Below are positions 26,703-35,480 of a stretch of DNA of 64,000 nt, piece by piece. This stretch comes from Bacteroidales bacterium UBA1187 (GTDB lineage: Bacteria > Bacteroidota > Bacteroidia > Bacteroidales > Paludibacteraceae). The translations under genes and the position numbers were made by a program. Under the pieces are notes generated by a model. The model made no database searches, was not told the DNA's origin, and saw nothing but the letters and a program-made list of their open reading frames with translations. The number at the start of each line of letters is the position of its first letter. Position 1 is the stretch's first letter. The DNA is taken from NCBI GenBank assembly GCA_002309835.1, contig DBYL01000031.1:34987-98986 (forward strand). Direction: 5' to 3'.

Positions 26703-26884
26703 TTTATTTATGTTTATCGCTGACGCTGGCATGTTTGGAATTGTAAGCAACCTCGGTTGCTGCGGATTAGACTATTAGGGGGCGCTGGGAGCTTGTTTAC
26801 AAGCGCGCCATAATAGGCTTATACGCTCCGGGCGCGTGGCCCATAATTCCTAACATGATAGCGGCAGTGTTTATCTATGTTTAT
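26703..26884. repeat. Cruciform-like structured repeat, copy 1
   Basis: 182 bases bounded by TTTATTTATGTTTAT (26703-26717) and TTTATCTATGTTTAT (26870-26884). The outer helix is CATGTTtGGAATT with AATTCCtAACATG. Hairpin 1 is AGCAAC-CTCG-GTTGCT. Hairpin 2 is GCTTG-TTTA-CAAGC, extended by GGCGC/GCGCC. Hairpin 3 is GGGC-GCGT-G-GCCC. The same plan is found at 29467 and 61617 with different paired bases. It fills the space between the GxxExxY gene and the recQ stop. Confidence 0.85.
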
Positions 26885-26890
26885 TTACCA

Positions 26891-29074
26891 TTAGTTTCCC
26901 AAATCGCAGTGGAACTTCAAACGCACAAGCCTTACATGCATCTCGTCGTAGTAATCTTCCCCGAGTTCCTCCATCGCCAACTTGATATTATCGTTATCGG
27001 CATTCTTGAAGTAGTCGTATATCTCCTCCTCCTCGTCCGGATCCAGCACCTCTTGGATGAAGTAATTGATGTCGATCTTCGTGCCGGAGAACACGATCGC
27101 CTCCAACTCGTCCATCATCTCTTCCATGCTCATGCCGCAACTCTCCGCGAGGTCGTCCAGGTCCACACGCCTGTCGATAGCTTGGATGATCTGTTTCTTG
27201 CGCGTCGACTTCTTCGCCACCGTGCGGATACGCATATCGTCCGGACGGATGATCTCGTTCTCTTCTACGTACTCTTTGATGACGCGAAGGAACTCATCGC
27301 CATAGCGTTTCGCTTTTGCGATACCTACACCCGGAATCATCAGCAACTCCTCCATCGTGATGGGGTAGGTAGTTGCCATCGCCTCCAGACTCGGGTCTTG
27401 GAAGATCACGAACGGAGGCACGTCGCATTTCTTGGAAATCTTTCTACGTATATCTTTGAGGATGGAGAACAGCACCTCATCGGCTGCCGCACAAGTGGCA
27501 CCCGCACCTTCCATGTCTATCTCGTCCTCGTCCTCAATCTCAATCGGCACCTCAAATTTACCGGGCTTGCGAATGAATTTCGTACCATCTTTAGTCAACT
27601 TCAGATCACCGTACGAGTCCACATCTTTCTTCAGCATACCGGATAGCAACGCCTGACGGATGATAGCGTGCAACGTACTCTCTTCTTCGTCACTCGCCGC
27701 ACCGTAGTTCTCCAACTCGTCATGGTGATAACTCATCACCTCCGAAGTCTGGTTGCCGTGCAGGATATCTACGATATGCTCCGCTTTGTGCTTCTCGTTC
27801 ACCTGCTGAACGGTCTCGAGTATCAACTGCAGCAACTCACTCGCATCCACCATCTTATAGGTTTTGCGACAGTTATCGCAGTTACCGCATTTCTCCTCCG
27901 TGTACTCCTCTCCGAAATAATGCAGCAGCAACTTACGCCTGCATATCGTACTCTCCGCATAACTCTGCGTCTCGAATAGCAACTGATTGCCTATACCTAT
28001 CTCTTTCGGCGTCTTACCTTGCTGGAAACGACGAAGTCGTTCGATGTCATCCGGGCTGTAGAAACAGATACACTGTCCTTCACCACCGTCACGACCCGCA
28101 CGTCCTGTCTCCTGATAATATCCCTCCAGACTCTTCGGGATGTCGTAATGTACTACGAACCGCACATCCGGCTTGTCGATACCCATACCGAACGCGATGG
28201 TCGCAACGATCACCTGCACCTCTTCCATCAGGAACGCATCCTGGTTCGCCGTTCTTGTTGCCGCATCCATACCGGCATGGTAAGCCCGCGCACTAATCCC
28301 GTTCACCTGCAGCACTTGCGCCAGATCTTCCACTTCCTTACGCGCCAGACAATATACAATACCGCTCTTGCCTTCCATGCTACGGATATACTTCACCAGG
28401 TCCTTGTCCACATCCGCCGTCTTCGGCCGTACTTCGTAATACAGGTTCGGACGGTTGAAACTGCTCTTGAACACCGTCGCGTCAGGCATACCCAGGTTCT
28501 TCTGGATATCTTTCTGCACCTTCGGCGTAGCCGTAGCTGTCAACGCAATAATCGGCGCCACGCCAACGCGCTGCACCATACTGCGTATCTGGCTGTACTC
28601 CGGACGGAAATCATGACCCCACTCCGAGATACAATGCGCCTCATCTACTGCATAAAAACTGATCTTCACGCCCTGAAGGAAGTCCACGTTCTCGTTCTTC
28701 TGCAAACTCTCAGGTGCCAAATACAGCAACTTCGTCCTGCCGGCTAACACATCCTCCTTGACGGCATTGATCTCCGGCCTGCTCAAACTCGAGTTGATGA
28801 AATGCGCTACACCCGGCTCTTCCGAGTAGTTACGCATCGCATCCACCTGGTTCTTCATCAGCGCGATCAGCGGCGAGATAACAATCGCCATACCATCCAT
28901 GATCAACGACGGTAACTGATAGCAGAGACTCTTTCCACCACCCGTCGGCATCAACACAAATGTGTCTTTGCCTTCCATCACATTCCTGATAATGGCCTCT
29001 TGATTGCCTTTGAATGTGTCAAAACCAAAATAATCCTGAAGTGCTTTTACTAATTCTTCGTGTGTTACACTCAT
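26891..29074 (-). CDS. recQ: ATP-dependent DNA helicase RecQ
   Basis: A 727-residue RecQ. It has Walker A MPTGGGKSLCYQ near residue 40, the DEAH box VDEAHCISEWGHDFR near 145, and motif VI YYQETGRAGRDG. The RecQ-C zinc site is RRKLLLHYFG...CGNCDNC near 385, followed by a winged-helix region and an HRDC domain near 530-610 (PPFVIFQDPSLEAMA, LLMIPGVGIAKAKRYG). About 110 further acidic residues follow. RecQ unwinds forks, D-loops and Holliday-type junctions. It is transcribed alone from the promoter at 29120-29150. A structured repeat lies on each side, in the same orientation; the downstream copy begins 6 bases after the stop codon. Confidence 0.96.
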   Translation of the reverse strand: MSVTHEELVKALQDYFGFDTFKGNQEAIIRNVMEGKDTFVLMPTGGGKSLCYQLPSLIMDGMAIVISPLIALMKNQVDAMRNYSEEPGVAHFINSSLSRPEINAVKEDVLAGRTKLLYLAPESLQKNENVDFLQGVKISFYAVDEAHCISEWGHDFRPEYSQIRSMVQRVGVAPIIALTATATPKVQKDIQKNLGMPDATVFKSSFNRPNLYYEVRPKTADVDKDLVKYIRSMEGKSGIVYCLARKEVEDLAQVLQVNGISARAYHAGMDAATRTANQDAFLMEEVQVIVATIAFGMGIDKPDVRFVVHYDIPKSLEGYYQETGRAGRDGGEGQCICFYSPDDIERLRRFQQGKTPKEIGIGNQLLFETQSYAESTICRRKLLLHYFGEEYTEEKCGNCDNCRKTYKMVDASELLQLILETVQQVNEKHKAEHIVDILHGNQTSEVMSYHHDELENYGAASDEEESTLHAIIRQALLSGMLKKDVDSYGDLKLTKDGTKFIRKPGKFEVPIEIEDEDEIDMEGAGATCAAADEVLFSILKDIRRKISKKCDVPPFVIFQDPSLEAMATTYPITMEELLMIPGVGIAKAKRYGDEFLRVIKEYVEENEIIRPDDMRIRTVAKKSTRKKQIIQAIDRRVDLDDLAESCGMSMEEMMDELEAIVFSGTKIDINYFIQEVLDPDEEEEIYDYFKNADNDNIKLAMEELGEDYYDEMHVRLVRLKFHCDLGN

Positions 29075-29119
29075 ATCTGTGTTTTTCTTATTTTCTTCTC
29101 TTTTCTTTCAAATCGGGCA

Positions 29120-29150
29120 CAAAGATATAAAATTCTTTTTATATATGCAA
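29120..29150 (-). promoter_or_regulatory. Bacteroidetes-type promoter for recQ
   Basis: On the minus strand TTG (29150-29148), 20 bases, then TATCTTTG (29127-29120), about 45 bases upstream of the recQ ATG. Confidence 0.7.
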
Positions 29151-29300
29151 GCGCACACACACTTTTTTTGTATTTTTCTTCTTTTTCGCCTTGCACATCC
29201 GCCATCCGCCTCCCTCTTTCCTCTTTTATTTCCCTCTTCCTTCTAAGTACTACGAGCTGTTGGTGATAGTGTCCACTCATCCTCGGTGCAAAACAGGACG

Positions 29301-29377
29301 TCCGTCGGTATAGCATCGGAGGCGTTCCATAGGATACCCATACTATAGCCATATGATACCCATATGATAAACAGCCA
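29301..29377. repeat. 11-base tandem repeat array, seven units
   Basis: Units in register: TCCGTCGGTAT, AGCATCGGAGG, CGTTCCATAGG, ATACCCATACT, ATAGCCATATG, ATACCCATATG and ATAAACAGCCA. The last four are clear relatives. Read on the minus strand the core is ATGGRY every 11 bases, as in the arrays at 3145 and 48276. The spacer 29075-29781 has no gene; it holds this array, an AT-rich palindrome at about 29397-29415, a structured repeat and two promoters. Confidence 0.75.
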
Positions 29378-29466
29378 TTTTTGCAAAAATTATGCGTATA
29401 TAGTATATATACTATGTATATATACTGTTTTTGGCGAATTTTACGGCATAAACAAGCGAAAAATAA

Positions 29467-29650
29467 TTTATTTATGTTTATCGCTGCCGTGCAGAATAGT
29501 TTAATATTATGCAGCTCTCGCTGCGCGGAATTGGCTATTAAGGTACGTGCTAAGTTCGCTTAAGCACGTGCGTTGGTAGGCTATTACGCTCGAGGCCGCG
29601 TAGGCCGGAATAGTGAACTATTCTAAAGGGCAGTGTTTATCTATGTTTAT
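29467..29650. repeat. Cruciform-like structured repeat, copy 2
   Basis: 184 bases bounded by TTTATTTATGTTTAT (29467-29481) and TTTATCTATGTTTAT (29636-29650). The outer helix is AGAATAGTT with AACTATTCT. Hairpin 1 is GCAGC-TCTC-GCTGC. Hairpin 2 is ACGTGCT-AAG-TTCG-CTT-A-AGCACGT. Hairpin 3 is GGCC-GCGTA-GGCC. All helices differ in sequence from copy 1 while keeping position and pairing. Confidence 0.85.
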
Positions 29651-29726
29651 TTACCATCTTTTTTTATCCTAAATATTCAAAAAATTCGGAAAAAGTTCAT
29701 TTTTTTCAAAAAAATGCTCAAAACTC

Positions 29727-29757
29727 TTGCACGATTAAAAAAAATGTATTAACTTTG
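29727..29757 (+). promoter_or_regulatory. Bacteroidetes-type promoter for the MFS-SusCD operon
   Basis: TTG (29727-29729), 20 bases, TAACTTTG (29750-29757). The first gene starts at 29782. An in-frame ATG at 29755 overlaps this element and is rejected as the start. Confidence 0.78.
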
Positions 29758-29781
29758 CAGCCGATTAATGAAATTAATACC

Positions 29782-31158
29782 ATGCAGAAACGAAATTTGT
29801 CCTTTGCTCAACTCTTCAATCTGAGTTTCGGCTTTTTCGGAGTACAAATCGCCTATGCGCTTCAAAGCGCAAATATCTCACGTATCTTTGCTACATTGGG
29901 AGCGGACCCTCATCAGTTGTCTTTCTTCTGGATTCTTCCCCCGTTGATGGGAATGATCGTGCAGCCGCTTATCGGCTTGTTGTCGGATAAGACTTGGTTT
30001 GGTAAGTTCTTCGGTCGTCGTAAGTTCTATTTGCTTATCGGCGCCTTGATTGCCGTGGCGGTGATGATCCTTCTTCCTAACGCAGGTAATTTCACCTTCG
30101 AGCAAGGCGTCTGGCTTGGCTTGAACGCAGCGATGTGGTTCGGCCTCTTCAGCCTTATGTTCCTTGATACGAGTATCAATATTGCCATGCAGCCCTTCAA
30201 GATGATGGTGGGCGATATGGTCAATGAGGAGCAGAAGGGTACGGCTTATGCTATTCAGTCGGCCCTCTGTAATGCCGGCTCGGTAGTAGGCTATCTCTTC
30301 CCGATTTTCTTCACATGGATTGGCTTGGCCAATACGGCTCCAGAGGGCGTTATCCCGGATACCGTTAAGTGGTCCTTCTATGTAGGCGCAGCGATCCTCA
30401 TCCTCTGCTCTGTTTATACCTTCTTGGTGGTCGAGGAGATGGACCCGCAGGAGTACGCGGAGTTCCATGGCCTCAATAAGAAGGCGGAGGAGAAAGAACC
30501 CTCGGAGTCTAAATCCACTTCTTTTATCGTACGCGCGTTCCTGACGGTCGGCCTTGTGCAGTTCTTCTGCTGGGCGGCCTTCATGTATATGTGGACTTAT
30601 TCGAATGGCGCTATCGCGGCGAACTGCTTCGGCTGGGACGGACTCAGTGCTAAGGATCTGGCGTTCCAGGATGCCGGTAACTGGGTAGGTGTCGTCTTCT
30701 GCGTGCAGGCCGTAGGCTCCCTCCTCTGGGCAGCTCTGCTGCCGAAGCTCGAGCACGCCTTTGGCAACAAGGGCGCGTATGCCATCTCGCTTATCGTGGG
30801 TGCCATCGGCTTTATCTCCGTCTATTTCGTGCGCGGTGACTTGATGCTCGGCCAATTCCTTATCCCGGGCAAATATGTCATCTTCCTAAGCTACGCACTC
30901 ATCGGTGCAGCCTGGGCAGCTATGCTGGCCTTGCCGTTCACGATCATCACGAATGCTATCTCCGGTAGCAAACATATGGGTACCCTCCTCGGCTTGTTCA
31001 ACTGCACGATCTGTATCCCGCAGATCATCGCAGCCCTCTGTGGAGGTTTACTCCTTAAATATATATGCGCACACGTGCAAGCAGGTATGCTGGTTGTAGC
31101 TGGCTGTCTCCTCCTCCTCGGTGCCGCATCCGTTCTCCTGATTAAGGAAAAAGAATAA
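29782..31158 (+). CDS. MFS (SLC45-like) glycoside transporter
   Basis: A 458-residue inner-membrane protein with 12 predicted helices. LSFAQLFNLSFGFFGVQIAYALQ and QPLIGLLSDKTWFGKFFGRRKFY match MFS transporters of the SLC45/maltose-sucrose type found in Bacteroidetes polysaccharide loci; the loop GLLSDKTW...GRR is the family's A motif. A cytoplasmic loop near residue 235-260 is acidic (EKEPSESKS). It should bring an oligosaccharide, probably a disaccharide, from periplasm to cytoplasm. It heads the operon with the lipoprotein, SusC, SusD and glycan-binding genes. The convergent beta-galactosidase/Leloir operon suggests a galactoside as substrate (inference). Confidence 0.88.
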   Translation: MQKRNLSFAQLFNLSFGFFGVQIAYALQSANISRIFATLGADPHQLSFFWILPPLMGMIVQPLIGLLSDKTWFGKFFGRRKFYLLIGALIAVAVMILLPNAGNFTFEQGVWLGLNAAMWFGLFSLMFLDTSINIAMQPFKMMVGDMVNEEQKGTAYAIQSALCNAGSVVGYLFPIFFTWIGLANTAPEGVIPDTVKWSFYVGAAILILCSVYTFLVVEEMDPQEYAEFHGLNKKAEEKEPSESKSTSFIVRAFLTVGLVQFFCWAAFMYMWTYSNGAIAANCFGWDGLSAKDLAFQDAGNWVGVVFCVQAVGSLLWAALLPKLEHAFGNKGAYAISLIVGAIGFISVYFVRGDLMLGQFLIPGKYVIFLSYALIGAAWAAMLALPFTIITNAISGSKHMGTLLGLFNCTICIPQIIAALCGGLLLKYICAHVQAGMLVVAGCLLLLGAASVLLIKEKE

Positions 31159-31181
31159 CAAACAAACTAAAATATCTATTT

Positions 31182-32171
31182 ATGAAAAACAAACTACTTG
31201 TAAGTGTATTCGTGGGGGCGATAGCAGTCTTTGCTTTTACTTCTTGTGAGACCAAGTCTGACGTGAAGGATGTATGCACGGACATGATTAAGTCCACCCT
31301 GCATAAGTCCCCACGTAGTCTTGTACAATTTGACAACGACCACGACAAGCTCACTATCTCGGAGTATGAGTTCTTGGGTGGTGTGAATGACAATCGTATT
31401 GTGTATCGTACGCTCACGTTCGGCAATGGTGTTTATGAACCCAAAAGCGTGGACACCCTGACCTATGAGTACGGCGAATGGAATGAGCATGGTACAGCCT
31501 TCTCGTTGCTGTTGACTCCGCGAGCGGGCGATCCTTATACGCTGAAGTATGAGGGAAATGCCTTTATCGCTCCGGACGGACGTGCATTTGGTGGCGCAGA
31601 TGCCAACAATACTGCCCGTGTAGAGAAATGGGAGAAAACTTTAGGTACCTTACTCAATACCGATTGGGAAGCGACCTATAGAGGTAAATTCACGATGGAT
31701 AGTATTTTTAGAGATTCTATCAAGGCAATTTATGTGGGACCTCCTATCATGTTTAAGTATGATACGCTCAAGATCTTCACAGGCAAAATGGATACGCTTG
31801 CTGCAGATACGACCTGTACCTTCCGCTATGAGTTCAAGCATGATCCGACAACCCTTGTCAATGCGGCTCATTTCTATCAGAAGAGCGTGAGCTCGAAATA
31901 CGATCGTGCTACCAAAACATCGACGGTTATCAGCGAAACAGTAAAAGAGGTTGATGGTACGTGGTGCTTTACGGATGTGTCTACGGATGCCAAATTTGCC
32001 ATCTTGCTGACGAGTACTACGGCAGGTGAAAAGGGACAAGGTCTGAATATATCCAAATATAAATATAATGTGGAGTACGTGGAGGATACTACAACGCATG
32101 TGGTGGATACAATTGTTACCCACGAGTTCTTGCTCGGTGGATTGACTTATACGCGTCCTGTACATCCTTAA
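31182..32171 (+). CDS. Surface or periplasmic lipoprotein, family not recognised
   Basis: A 329-residue protein with a lipoprotein signal (MKNKLLVSVFVGAIAVFAFTSCE, lipobox FTSC). The rest is rich in beta structure, Thr and Asp, with segments such as LTISEYEFLGG, NRIVYRTLTFG, FRYEFKHDP and HEFLLGGLTYTR. I see no catalytic motif. It lies 23 bases after the MFS gene and 35 before SusC, so it belongs to the operon. A role in binding the substrate or helping the SusCD complex is possible but not shown. Confidence 0.75.
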   Translation: MKNKLLVSVFVGAIAVFAFTSCETKSDVKDVCTDMIKSTLHKSPRSLVQFDNDHDKLTISEYEFLGGVNDNRIVYRTLTFGNGVYEPKSVDTLTYEYGEWNEHGTAFSLLLTPRAGDPYTLKYEGNAFIAPDGRAFGGADANNTARVEKWEKTLGTLLNTDWEATYRGKFTMDSIFRDSIKAIYVGPPIMFKYDTLKIFTGKMDTLAADTTCTFRYEFKHDPTTLVNAAHFYQKSVSSKYDRATKTSTVISETVKEVDGTWCFTDVSTDAKFAILLTSTTAGEKGQGLNISKYKYNVEYVEDTTTHVVDTIVTHEFLLGGLTYTRPVHP

Positions 32172-32206
32172 TCAGCTAAATCAACTACCAAAAAACATTT
32201 GCAACA

Positions 32207-35200
32207 ATGAAAACGAGTAATTTCAATATGTTTCGTACTATTTCCCTCGCCATCTTGTTGATGCTGGGTACTGTAGCCGCTATTGCCCAGACGGCCAGTG
32301 GTACTATTGTTGATGCAGCAAATGGCGAGCCCATCATCGGTGCTTCTATCTTGGAGATAGGTACTACCAATGGTACTATCACCGATTTCGATGGTAACTT
32401 TGAACTCAAAGTACAACCGGGTGCTAAACTCGCTATCTCCTACATGGGTTATAAAACCCAAGAGCTGGCAGCAGCCCCGAATATGAGTGTTAAGCTGGCG
32501 GAGGATACCGAAGTCCTCGAAGAGGTCGTTGTCGTTGGTTACGGTGTCGTTAAGAAAAACGATGCTACCGGTTCGGTAACGGCGATCAAGCCGGATGATA
32601 TGAATAAGGCCCTTACCACAACGGCAACGGATATGTTGTCCGGTAAGATTGCTGGTGTGAATGTCGCTACTGCTGGTGGTACTCCTGGTGGTGGTGCAGA
32701 AATACGTATTCGTGGTGGATCATCCCTTAATGCTTCCAACTCGCCGTTGATCGTCATCGATGGTCTGGCAATGGATAATAACGGTATCTTAGGTGTGTCC
32801 AACCCGTTGTCGTTGGTCAACCCGTCTGATATCGAGACCTTTACCGTCCTCAAGGATGCTTCCGCTACCGCCATCTATGGTAGCCGTGCTTCTAACGGTG
32901 TCATCCTTATTACTACCAAGAAAGGTAAATCCGGACAAAAACTGAAAGTGAGTTACGATGGTAATGTTAGTTTCGGCTCTGTGCTCCAGCACTTGGATGT
33001 CCTGAATGGCGATGAACTTCGCGCGTATGCTACGGCTGCTGGTCAATCGCATCAGGAAAACGCATTCCTTATGAATGACAATGTGGATTGGTTTAAGCAA
33101 ATCTATCGTACAGCTGTTTCTACTGACCACAACGTGTCGTTAACAGGCGGCGTCAAGAATAATATCGTAGATATGCCGTATCGTGCATCTATCGGTTATA
33201 CGCTCAATAATGGTGCGGTGAAGGGCTCGCAGATGCAGCGTGTTACCGCGGCAATCAACCTTAATCCGTCCTTCTTGGATAATCACCTGATCTTCAATCT
33301 CAATGCAAAGGGAATGTACATTTATAACGAGTATGAACCGGGTATCGCCGGAGCATACCTCGATAAGGATCCTACGCAGCCGATTTACTCTACAGGAGAT
33401 CTTACCAATATCTATGGAGAGCAGATTTTGGTAGGTGAGGCGTATGGTACAAAGTACTACCTGACCAAAGATGAGCTCGATGCGCACTGGGATGGATTCT
33501 TCCAGCCGCTCGGAATCTCATCTGCGGAAAAAGGCCCGTACGATGACCCGAACTGGATGTATAATTTAAAGGGCGCTTCTAACCCTCTGGCACAGCTCAA
33601 GCACCAATCCAACACTTCTAATGCCGGCCAGTTCGTGGGTAACTTGGATGCCACCTACAAGGTACACGGTTTCGAGGACTTGGTACTCCATGCGAATTTC
33701 GGTGCTGACTATTCGTTCGGTAAGCAAGTTAACGTGAACAATATGCTTGGTACGGCCAGCCACTATACCGGTTGGAATGGATATGAGCAGAAGATGAAGT
33801 ACAATCTCCAGTTTAACTGTTACGCGCAGTACGGACATGATTGGGAAGAGGCGCAGCAGCATTTCGATATCATGGCCGGTTATGAGTGGCAGCACTTCTA
33901 CAACGACTACAACAAAAAGGGTAATGGTATTTTCCCGATGACGTATGAAGGGCATGCCGGGGTGCCTGGTGGCGTAGCATATCCTAATGTAGGTACTGGT
34001 AAGGGAGAGAACTTCCTCGTGTCCTTCTTCGGCCGTGTGAACTGGATAGGATGGAATCAGATCATGGTTACCGCGACTCTTCGTGGCGACGGTTCCAGCC
34101 GTTTTGCAGCAAATCACCGTTGGGGCGTATTCCCGTCTGTGGCCGTTGGTTGGAAGATTAAAGAATCCTTCCTCAAAGATGTCAACTGGGTGAACGACCT
34201 CAAGCTCCGTCTCGGTTATGGTATTACCGGTCAGCAGGAAGGCATCGGAGACTATGCATACATGCCTTCTTATACCCAGACTACGGGACATACTTCGTAT
34301 TATCCGGTCGGTGGCGACAATGTGGCTACCGAGGATAACAATACCGCTATCGTGGACGTGGTAAAGGATGCGGATGGTAATACGCTCTATATTTCCGATC
34401 GTCCGAATGGCTATAACCCCGATTTGACATGGGAGAAGACAACTACTTACAATGCCGGTATTGATTTTGCATTCCTCAATAATCGAATCTCGGGTTCGCT
34501 GGACTATTACTTCCGTAAAACAACCGACCTGCTGAATAATAAGGATGTCCCGATGGGTACCAACTATCGTAAACGCGTGATGTCCAATATCGGTTCGCTC
34601 CAGAACCAAGGTATTGAGTTCTCTATCAATGCCGTCATCCTGGATTACGGAAAGCGCTTCAAATGGGATCTTGGTTATAACGTAACCTGGAATCAGAATA
34701 AGATTACCAATTTGAATGGTGTAGATCCAATGGTAGATGGTTCCGGTAAGGGTGGTATCGGTCTTGGTGGCGGTAGCTCGATTACGAAATACGCTGTAGG
34801 TTATGCTACCGATGTGTTCTACCTCTATGAGGCGAAGAAAGGTTATAAGGACGATGGTACACCATATTGGTATATCGTGGACCAGCAGGCCGAGGGCGAA
34901 GAAGGTCATGGTGTAATTGACGTGCAGGATAAGGTGTTCAAGCATAGTCCTGTTGCCCCGGTTACTATGGGCTTCCAGATGAAGTTCCAGTTCTATAACT
35001 TCGACCTCGGTATGTCCTTCCGTGCTAACATTGGTAACTATGTATTTAATAACGTCATTTCTACGCGTCTGCAAAACGTACCAATCGGTTCGCTGTCGCG
35101 TAATGGATATTTTAGCACATTACCGGTAGCTGTATTCGATGCCTACTATGTAGATGCTTATAATACGCACATATTTAGTGAAGATGGTATGGCTGAAGTG

Positions 35201-35449
35201 ACAACTGGTGATTATAGTATCACGGATCGCTTCTTGGAGAATGCTTCCTTCCTGCGTTGCGATAATATCACGCTCGGCTACTCCTTTACAACGCCGAAAG
35301 TATCCGGGCGTGCATACTGTACGGTTTCTAACCCGTTCGTGATTACCAAGTATTCGGGACTCGATCCGGAAGTTGGTATGGGCGGTGTAGATAACTCCAT
35401 CTATCCGCGTTCGATGACTACGGTACTCGGTATTAACCTTCAATTCTAA
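32207..35449 (+). CDS. SusC/RagA-type TonB-dependent outer-membrane transporter
   Basis: A 1080-residue protein. A signal peptide (MFRTISLAILLMLGTVAAIAQ) precedes a carboxypeptidase-D regulatory-like domain (ASGTIVDAANGEPIIGASIL), the TonB-box region (LEEVVVVGYG near residue 105), a plug domain (MLSGKIAGVNV, IRIRGGSSLN, SATAIYGSRASNGVILITTK) and a 22-strand barrel ending VLGINLQF. Such proteins import glycans of about 2-10 sugars using TonB energy, with SusD as lid. The start may instead be Met 8 at 32228. It is followed 31 bases later by its SusD partner. Confidence 0.96.
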   Translation: MKTSNFNMFRTISLAILLMLGTVAAIAQTASGTIVDAANGEPIIGASILEIGTTNGTITDFDGNFELKVQPGAKLAISYMGYKTQELAAAPNMSVKLAEDTEVLEEVVVVGYGVVKKNDATGSVTAIKPDDMNKALTTTATDMLSGKIAGVNVATAGGTPGGGAEIRIRGGSSLNASNSPLIVIDGLAMDNNGILGVSNPLSLVNPSDIETFTVLKDASATAIYGSRASNGVILITTKKGKSGQKLKVSYDGNVSFGSVLQHLDVLNGDELRAYATAAGQSHQENAFLMNDNVDWFKQIYRTAVSTDHNVSLTGGVKNNIVDMPYRASIGYTLNNGAVKGSQMQRVTAAINLNPSFLDNHLIFNLNAKGMYIYNEYEPGIAGAYLDKDPTQPIYSTGDLTNIYGEQILVGEAYGTKYYLTKDELDAHWDGFFQPLGISSAEKGPYDDPNWMYNLKGASNPLAQLKHQSNTSNAGQFVGNLDATYKVHGFEDLVLHANFGADYSFGKQVNVNNMLGTASHYTGWNGYEQKMKYNLQFNCYAQYGHDWEEAQQHFDIMAGYEWQHFYNDYNKKGNGIFPMTYEGHAGVPGGVAYPNVGTGKGENFLVSFFGRVNWIGWNQIMVTATLRGDGSSRFAANHRWGVFPSVAVGWKIKESFLKDVNWVNDLKLRLGYGITGQQEGIGDYAYMPSYTQTTGHTSYYPVGGDNVATEDNNTAIVDVVKDADGNTLYISDRPNGYNPDLTWEKTTTYNAGIDFAFLNNRISGSLDYYFRKTTDLLNNKDVPMGTNYRKRVMSNIGSLQNQGIEFSINAVILDYGKRFKWDLGYNVTWNQNKITNLNGVDPMVDGSGKGGIGLGGGSSITKYAVGYATDVFYLYEAKKGYKDDGTPYWYIVDQQAEGEEGHGVIDVQDKVFKHSPVAPVTMGFQMKFQFYNFDLGMSFRANIGNYVFNNVISTRLQNVPIGSLSRNGYFSTLPVAVFDAYYVDAYNTHIFSEDGMAEVTTGDYSITDRFLENASFLRCDNITLGYSFTTPKVSGRAYCTVSNPFVITKYSGLDPEVGMGGVDNSIYPRSMTTVLGINLQF

Positions 35450-35480
35450 TAATTTGTAAACACATAAAATAACATATATT

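Noticed and set aside
26703..26884. Insertion sequence or miniature transposon with target duplication
   Set aside because: The border repeats are the same in all copies, whereas target duplications would differ between sites, and there are no terminal inverted repeats. A site-specific element remains possible.
29071..29352. 93-residue minus-strand frame upstream of recQ
   Set aside because: It runs through the recQ promoter and the 11-base array and is low in complexity.
29397..29415. AT-rich palindrome as an operator or origin
   Set aside because: ATAGTATATATACTAT is a perfect palindrome, but such AT runs arise easily by chance in this spacer, and no DnaA-box cluster or partner gene was seen.
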